Assembly (NCBI GenBank): GCA_003573635.1
Contig: QUTJ01031300.1
Span: 1-10,776 of the forward strand
Direction: 5' to 3'
DNA: 10,776 nt
Source: Goniomonas avonlea
Lineage: Eukaryota; Cryptophyceae; Goniomonadida; Goniomonadaceae
The notes under the pieces are model-generated. The model made no database searches, was not told where the DNA came from, and saw only the letters and a list, made by a program, of their open reading frames with translations. The position numbers and the translations under genes were made by a program. This document shows positions 8,101-10,776 of the stretch, piece by piece; positions within the stretch are counted from its first letter, which is position 1, and each line of letters begins with the position of its first letter.

Positions 8101-10776
8101 GCGGTGGTGACACCGTCACTATTTGGGACCCCGCCTTGGCTGAGAAGGGTGGCGAGGTGAGTTAGGTTTCTGTCAGTCTGCACGATCCCGCGTTGCCCCC
8201 CCCCCCCCCCCCTTCTTGATTCTCGCACTCTGAGCCTGGAAAGGAGCTTCTTTTCCTCTTTGAAGCGTGGCGCGTCAAAACCCTTTTCCCTTCACAACAA
8301 TGAAGTTCCCGACTGGGCTCTGCTTGACTGTATGACAGGAGCCAACGGTGGTCGACAACACTGACGGCACGTACACGACAACTTGGTGCATCACACAGGC
8401 GGACAAGAGTCGACTCTTCCATATTATGGTCAACCATGAGCGATCCTCCCCGCGCCCCTTCGAAATCGATGTGCAGCCCGGTATGTCTTCGTGTCGGTAC
8501 ACCACAGGTTGTCTGAGTGATTGACGCTGGCTATTTCAATGCACGCGTGTGTTGGTGTGACCCCCGTGCCCCCCGCGAATGGGTCTGGTGCTGCCCCTCT
8601 CTCGCTCTCTCTCCTGTGTCAACAGCGCACGTCTCACGCAACCATCATTGTTCTACTGTGGTGTCGATGCTTCCCGTCTTCTCTCCCCCCCCCTCTCCCC
8701 CCCCCCTTCCCTTGTCGCACCGTCGCTCTCCAATCCCACAGACCAAGTGCTGACCCCCATGCAGCCCCTGTCAGTCTGGAGCATTGCACGGTGGATGTGG
8801 AGGGCGGCGAGTGGCGCGTTGTCGCGTCGCAGACCCTCACTTTCACTGTGTCGCTGCGCGACCAGTACGGAAACCTCCGGAGCCGAGGTCGCGACCTCGG
8901 GCACGACAAGGTTGAAGTTGTGTCCCTCATGGGCTCCAAGCAACAGCGTCAAGTTAAAAACGGGGCGTTCGGTGTGAGCTGGGCGCCAGCGGTAGTGGAC
9001 AATGAGGATGGCACGTACACCGTGTCGTGGGTCCTCACCACCGCCACTCGCATGCACCCGTTCCGAGTCCTGGTTAACGACGAGGTCTTGTCTTCTCACG
9101 ACGTAGACGTTCTACCAGGTTTGTGTACCGCTGTGCCCCCCTCTGCCGTGCCTGTGTACCCACCCTGTGCCTCCGGATTGCATGTTCTGCTTGCAGTGCA
9201 GCGAGGGCAGGGTGGAGTCAGTGTCCTGTTCGCCAGACAATGTCTCGTGATGTTCGATCTCGTGAACATGTCTCGTGCACAATATATCGTGAACATGTGC
9301 GATAGTGTGTCGTGTTCGACGGACACATCGTGCTCGATGACCAACCGCCTTGCCCAAAGTAGTGACGCTTCTCCGCAGCACCGGTCAGCCTGGCCAACTG
9401 CAAGGTAGAGGTTGAGTCGGGCAACGGGCAGTGGTCAGTCACTTCCGGGGACATGCTCCGATTCCTAGTGACTGTCTCGGATACGTTCGGCAACAAACGC
9501 AACCGCGGCGGCGATGTCGTCGAGATCATGGACATCGAGGACGGCACTCAAACTCGCCAGGACAACCCTCCAGAGATTGAGGACAATATGGATGGCACTT
9601 ATACTGTCCAGGTGCCTCCCTCTTCCGGTGTCTGGGTTTTCGTAGTCATTTTCATTGCACTGTTCGGCCACGGACACAGATGTCCGCGCCAAACCGCAGG
9701 CTCAGCACGTGGAAATCCCGTGACGTGGCGACACTGACCCCAACCCCTCAGTGGTGCTTGATCACCGCGACGCGCTCCCATCCTTTCCACATCCTCATCA
9801 ACGGCGAAAAGGCTCAGCCTCGGCCATTTGAGGTCAATATCGTCCCAGGCGCCGTCTGCCTCACAAAGGTTGGTCCCCACCCCCCCAAAAAAAGAAAAAG
9901 AAAAAAAAAGAAGAGGAAGAAGAACAGTTCTACTTGCTTGCAATTCTTGGGATGCTTGAATACTCTCTCGATATAGCAATATAAATTTATGGATGTAGAC
10001 CTCTCGATAGATGCGGATATCGATCTATATCTACACACGCACTTGTCTCTGTTGGAACCTCTGGCGTTGACACCTCGCTCGCAGTGCCGGGTGCGGATCG
10101 AGTCCACCACAGTGACCACAGGAAAGCAATTGAGTCTTACTCTGGAAGTGTGTGACCAGTTCGGCAACCGCCGCAACCGAGGAGCGGACAACATCGAGGT
10201 CAGTGCCTTTTTTCAAGCGCGGGTACCATAGGTAGCAGATTAGTCATCTGGCCTGCTTGGAATATGGGAGGAAATCTGCCTCCTTGTGGCAGCTCTCGTT
10301 TCAATCCTGTCGTGATGCACTGGCTCTCTCACTCTCGCTCCTTGCGCTCCGTCCCATTCACCCCATGCGCTCCCTCGCACTCTCACTCCATGCACTCGCC
10401 CTCGCTGCAACTCACCCAACTTTTGCTGTTGGCAGATTGTGGACAAGGGCACGCCGCCAGACGGTACCCCTCAGATCAACAACTCCAATTTTGGGCTGTA
10501 TGCCGTGTCCTGGACTCTCAACCGCGCGATTCGATCACGGCCCTTCTCGATCAACATCAACAACGAACTTTTGTCAAACCACGAGATTAATGTCCAGCCA
10601 GGTGCGCTTCTTGGCTCGACTGATTCTTCGGTTTTGACCTTGCTAACAGATGCGGTGAGCTTGCCACATTGCAATATTGAGGTGCATGGAGGATCGTGGA
10701 GTGTCACCGTGGGCAAACTCCTGTCCTTCACCATCACCATCTGCGATCAGCTTGGTAACCGGTCTGCCCCCCCCCC
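5120..10776 (+). CDS. PDZ-PDZ protein with tandem filamin-like Ig repeats, at least 15 exons, 3' end beyond window
   Basis: Proposed exons: 5120-5315, 5366-6136, 6180-6328, 6427-6586, 6701-6821, 7076-7220, 7467-7518, 7981-8156, 8339-8480, 8765-9118, 9379-9611, 9752-9868, 10085-10198, 10436-10601, and 10650 to about 10761 or beyond. Phases agree at every junction, giving just over 1000 codons. The start at 5120 is the first ATG after an in-frame TGA at 5102 and sits in a good context (CACAATGG). Residues 1-104 are polar, with a possible short helix and no signal peptide. Two PDZ domains follow (about residues 105-180 and 182-261), then half an Ig-like module, then seven repeats of about 90-118 residues. 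No membrane segment is seen, so I infer a cytosolic scaffold. PDZ domains usually bind C-terminal tails; filamin-type repeats give extended rods that bind partners. I do not recognise this exact architecture. Domain calls rest on motifs read by eye. Intron 5316-5365 and the 9868/10085 junction are the least certain splice choices. Confidence 0.85.
5482..5706 (+). other. PDZ domain 1 (degenerate)
   Basis: Residues about 105-180 of the plus-strand protein. The carboxylate-binding loop is SFGITF in place of GLGF. It is followed by ALLVRKCTAASHLVSGDIVVEVDGV, in which the GD-I-VVEVDG strand is a standard PDZ hallmark. The middle of the fold is short, so this copy is less certain than the next one. 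Confidence 0.7.
5713..5952 (+). other. PDZ domain 2
   Basis: Residues about 182-261. It starts with the carboxylate-binding loop TFGFSV, then VRVTEVVPDSPADGVLRVGD and LITSLDGIPASDLSLGELVE. The P-x-SPA-D-G-xL-x-xGD-x-I-x-x-xDG pattern is the classic PDZ core, and the Leu-rich helix after it fits helix alpha-B. It lies in the same exon as PDZ1. Confidence 0.85.
5959..6136 (+). other. Isolated C-terminal half of an Ig/filamin-like module
   Basis: Residues about 264-322 link PDZ2 to the first full repeat. The stretch YRVMLSGVPSGYYGLNLTLA followed by GFNICEEFQTHVAPG resembles strands E-G of the later repeats (TYTVTW...FHLMVNG...EIDVQPG) and ends at the same phase-1 boundary. No matching N-terminal half (Cys start, GN-RR turn) is visible; PDZ2 sits where it would be expected. 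Confidence 0.5.
6180..6586 (+). other. Filamin-like repeat 1
   Basis: Exons 6180-6328 and 6427-6586. Visible marks are the start Cys (ARCVIASGE), TPLTFLVAVCDQYGNRRD, VGGDRVEILDG, then DHDNGTYTVTWRIT, YPFHLMVNG and SSRPYEIDVQPG. The internal intron (98 bp, phase 0) falls right after ILDG. This is one of the best-kept copies. Confidence 0.8.
6701..7518 (+). other. Filamin-like repeat 2, split by two introns
   Basis: Exons 6701-6821, 7076-7220 and 7467-7518. The marks are VEQCSVQVLGGQWVVTAGKT, VEVCDEFGNRRNR, GGDHLSVRQ, IRDNTDGTYTVTWVITT, AYPFVVMCNQE and YSQEIDVQPG. The first intron splits the Arg codon just before GGD (AG|A, phase 2). The second cuts the last third of the fold. The acceptor at 7075 is preferred over the one at 7039 because only 7075 rebuilds GNRRNRGGD. 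Confidence 0.8.
7221..7466 (+). other. AT-richer intron within repeat 2, 246 bp
   Basis: Donor GTGTGT, acceptor CCCGCAG, phase 0. The segment 7305-7440 is visibly more AT-rich than the rest of the window (runs such as TTTAATGAACTAGATTC). No coding pattern is seen. Confidence 0.75.
7519..7568. repeat. (GTGC)n microsatellite beginning at a splice donor
   Basis: Imperfect GTGC/GCGT tetranucleotide run that includes the donor GTGCGT itself. Confidence 0.85.
7519..7980 (+). other. Intron between repeats 2 and 3, 462 bp
   Basis: Phase-1 boundary intron with donor GTGCGT and a good 3' end (TCTTCTAACATCCCCATCAG). It begins with a (GTGC)n run (7519-7568) and has a CACACG-rich stretch at about 7896-7942. 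No exon with repeat motifs is visible between, so repeats 2 and 3 are directly joined. Confidence 0.8.
7981..8480 (+). other. Filamin-like repeat 3
   Basis: Exons 7981-8156 and 8339-8480. It reads APVSLPKCRVEVQGG, SGQTLTFTFTCCDEFGNRRD, RGGDTVTIWDPALAEKGGE, then EPTVVDNTDGTYTTTWCIT, FHIMVNHE and SSPRPFEIDVQPG. The 182-bp internal intron carries a C17 run. The donor is GTGAGT and the acceptor ATGACAG. Confidence 0.82.
8196..8212. repeat. C17 homopolymer
   Basis: Seventeen C within the internal intron of repeat 3, about 40 bp downstream of its donor. Confidence 0.95.
8685..8710. repeat. Two C-runs separated by TCT
   Basis: C-runs of 8-10 bases in the intron 8481-8764, upstream of the acceptor of repeat 4. 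They may serve as part of a long pyrimidine tract. Confidence 0.9.
8765..9118 (+). other. Filamin-like repeat 4, intronless and with an insertion
   Basis: One exon of 354 nt covers the whole module between two phase-1 boundaries. It reads APVSLEHCTVDVEGGEW, SQTLTFTVSLRDQYGNLRSR, VVDNEDGTYTVSWVLTT and VLVNDEVLSSHDVDVLPG. The GGD turn is changed to GRDLGHD, and about 20 extra residues (around GSKQQRQVKNGAFG) sit before the DNxDGTY strand. The Cys before the D-Q-Y-G-N turn is replaced by Arg. Confidence 0.8.
9379..9848 (+). other. Filamin-like repeat 5
   Basis: Exons 9379-9611 and the first part of 9752-9868. It reads APVSLANCKVEVESGNGQW, TSGDMLRFLVTVSDTFGNKR, NRGGDVVEIMDIEDG, EDNMDGTYTVQ, WCLITATRSHPFHILINGE and RPFEVNIVPG. 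The internal intron (9612-9751) lies within the TYTV-W strand, unlike in any other repeat. The second Cys is replaced by Ser. The coding sequence reads straight through the usual boundary intron into repeat 6. Confidence 0.78.
9849..10601 (+). other. Filamin-like repeat 6
   Basis: It starts in the end of exon 9752-9868 (AVCLTK) and continues in exons 10085-10198 and 10436-10601. It reads CRVRIESTTVTTGKQLSLTL, EVCDQFGNRRNRGADNIE, IVDKGTPPDGTPQINNSNFG, LYAVSWTLN, FSININNELLSNHE and INVQPG. DGTY is degenerated to FGLY. The internal intron 10199-10435 follows DNIE in phase 0. Confidence 0.75.
9881..9924. repeat. C-run followed by an A/G-rich tract
   Basis: Six C and then an almost pure A/G run to 9924 inside intron 9869-10084. 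Translating it gives a misleading Lys-rich tail. Confidence 0.9.
10650..10776 (+). other. Filamin-like repeat 7, cut by the window edge
   Basis: It begins after a 48-bp intron whose 3' end is CTAACAG. It reads AVSLPHCNIEVHGGSW, VTVGKLLSFTITICDQLGNR and then runs into GTCTGC plus ten C. The exon probably ends at 10761 with a phase-2 donor (CG|GTCTGC), since reading on gives only Ser-Ala-Pro-Pro instead of the expected RGGD turn. That donor choice is tentative because the rest is outside the window. Confidence 0.7.

Noticed and set aside
9848-9849. GC-AG intron donor at the repeat 5/6 boundary
   Set aside because: It would be phase 1 while the acceptor at 10084 is phase 0. The GT donor at 9869 matches phase and repeat spacing.
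9887-9924. Lys-rich nuclear localisation signal
   Set aside because: The A/G tract is intronic. The reading frame leaves the repeat structure there and soon reaches a stop.

Overview
The window comes from a eukaryotic nuclear genome, most likely a free-living protist or alga. It holds two multi-exon genes with GT-AG introns, no operon-like packing, and introns full of microsatellites and C/T-rich simple sequence. I cannot name the lineage from sequence alone. Neither gene is complete: each runs off its own edge of the window.

Left half, minus strand (4826 down to 1): a TM9SF / nonaspanin (EMP70) membrane protein. I could place 13 exons, and all 12 junctions keep frame and rebuild the family's signature motifs. 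They give 590 codons: signal peptide, lumenal domain and seven of the nine expected membrane segments. The last part (about 70 residues in relatives) lies beyond position 1. Introns near the start are tiny (40-119 bp). Those toward the 3' end are 274-626 bp and carry minisatellites, C/T-rich pentamer arrays, trinucleotide repeats and a C15 tract.

Centre (4827-5119): a 293-bp divergent intergenic region, presumably a shared promoter, with four copies of a TTGAC core. Both start codons have an in-frame stop just upstream.

Right half, plus strand (5120 to beyond 10776): a large, apparently cytosolic multidomain protein of more than 1000 residues. It has a polar N-terminus, two PDZ domains, an isolated half of an Ig-like module, and then at least seven tandem filamin/ABP280-like Ig repeats. 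These share a start Cys, a (C)D-[QE]-[FY]-GN-RR-x-RGGD turn, a DNxDGTYTVTW strand and an SRPFEIDVQPG end. Fifteen exons are placed. Nearly all modules are bounded by phase-1 introns, but the internal intron sits somewhere different in almost every repeat.

TM9SF proteins act in Golgi/endosomal sorting and adhesion; PDZ-filamin proteins are expected to be cytoskeletal or membrane-proximal scaffolds. A functional link between the two is only suggested by the head-to-head arrangement. The most unusual points are the PDZ-filamin architecture, the intron history across its repeats, and a minisatellite that overlaps an exon end in the TM9SF gene.
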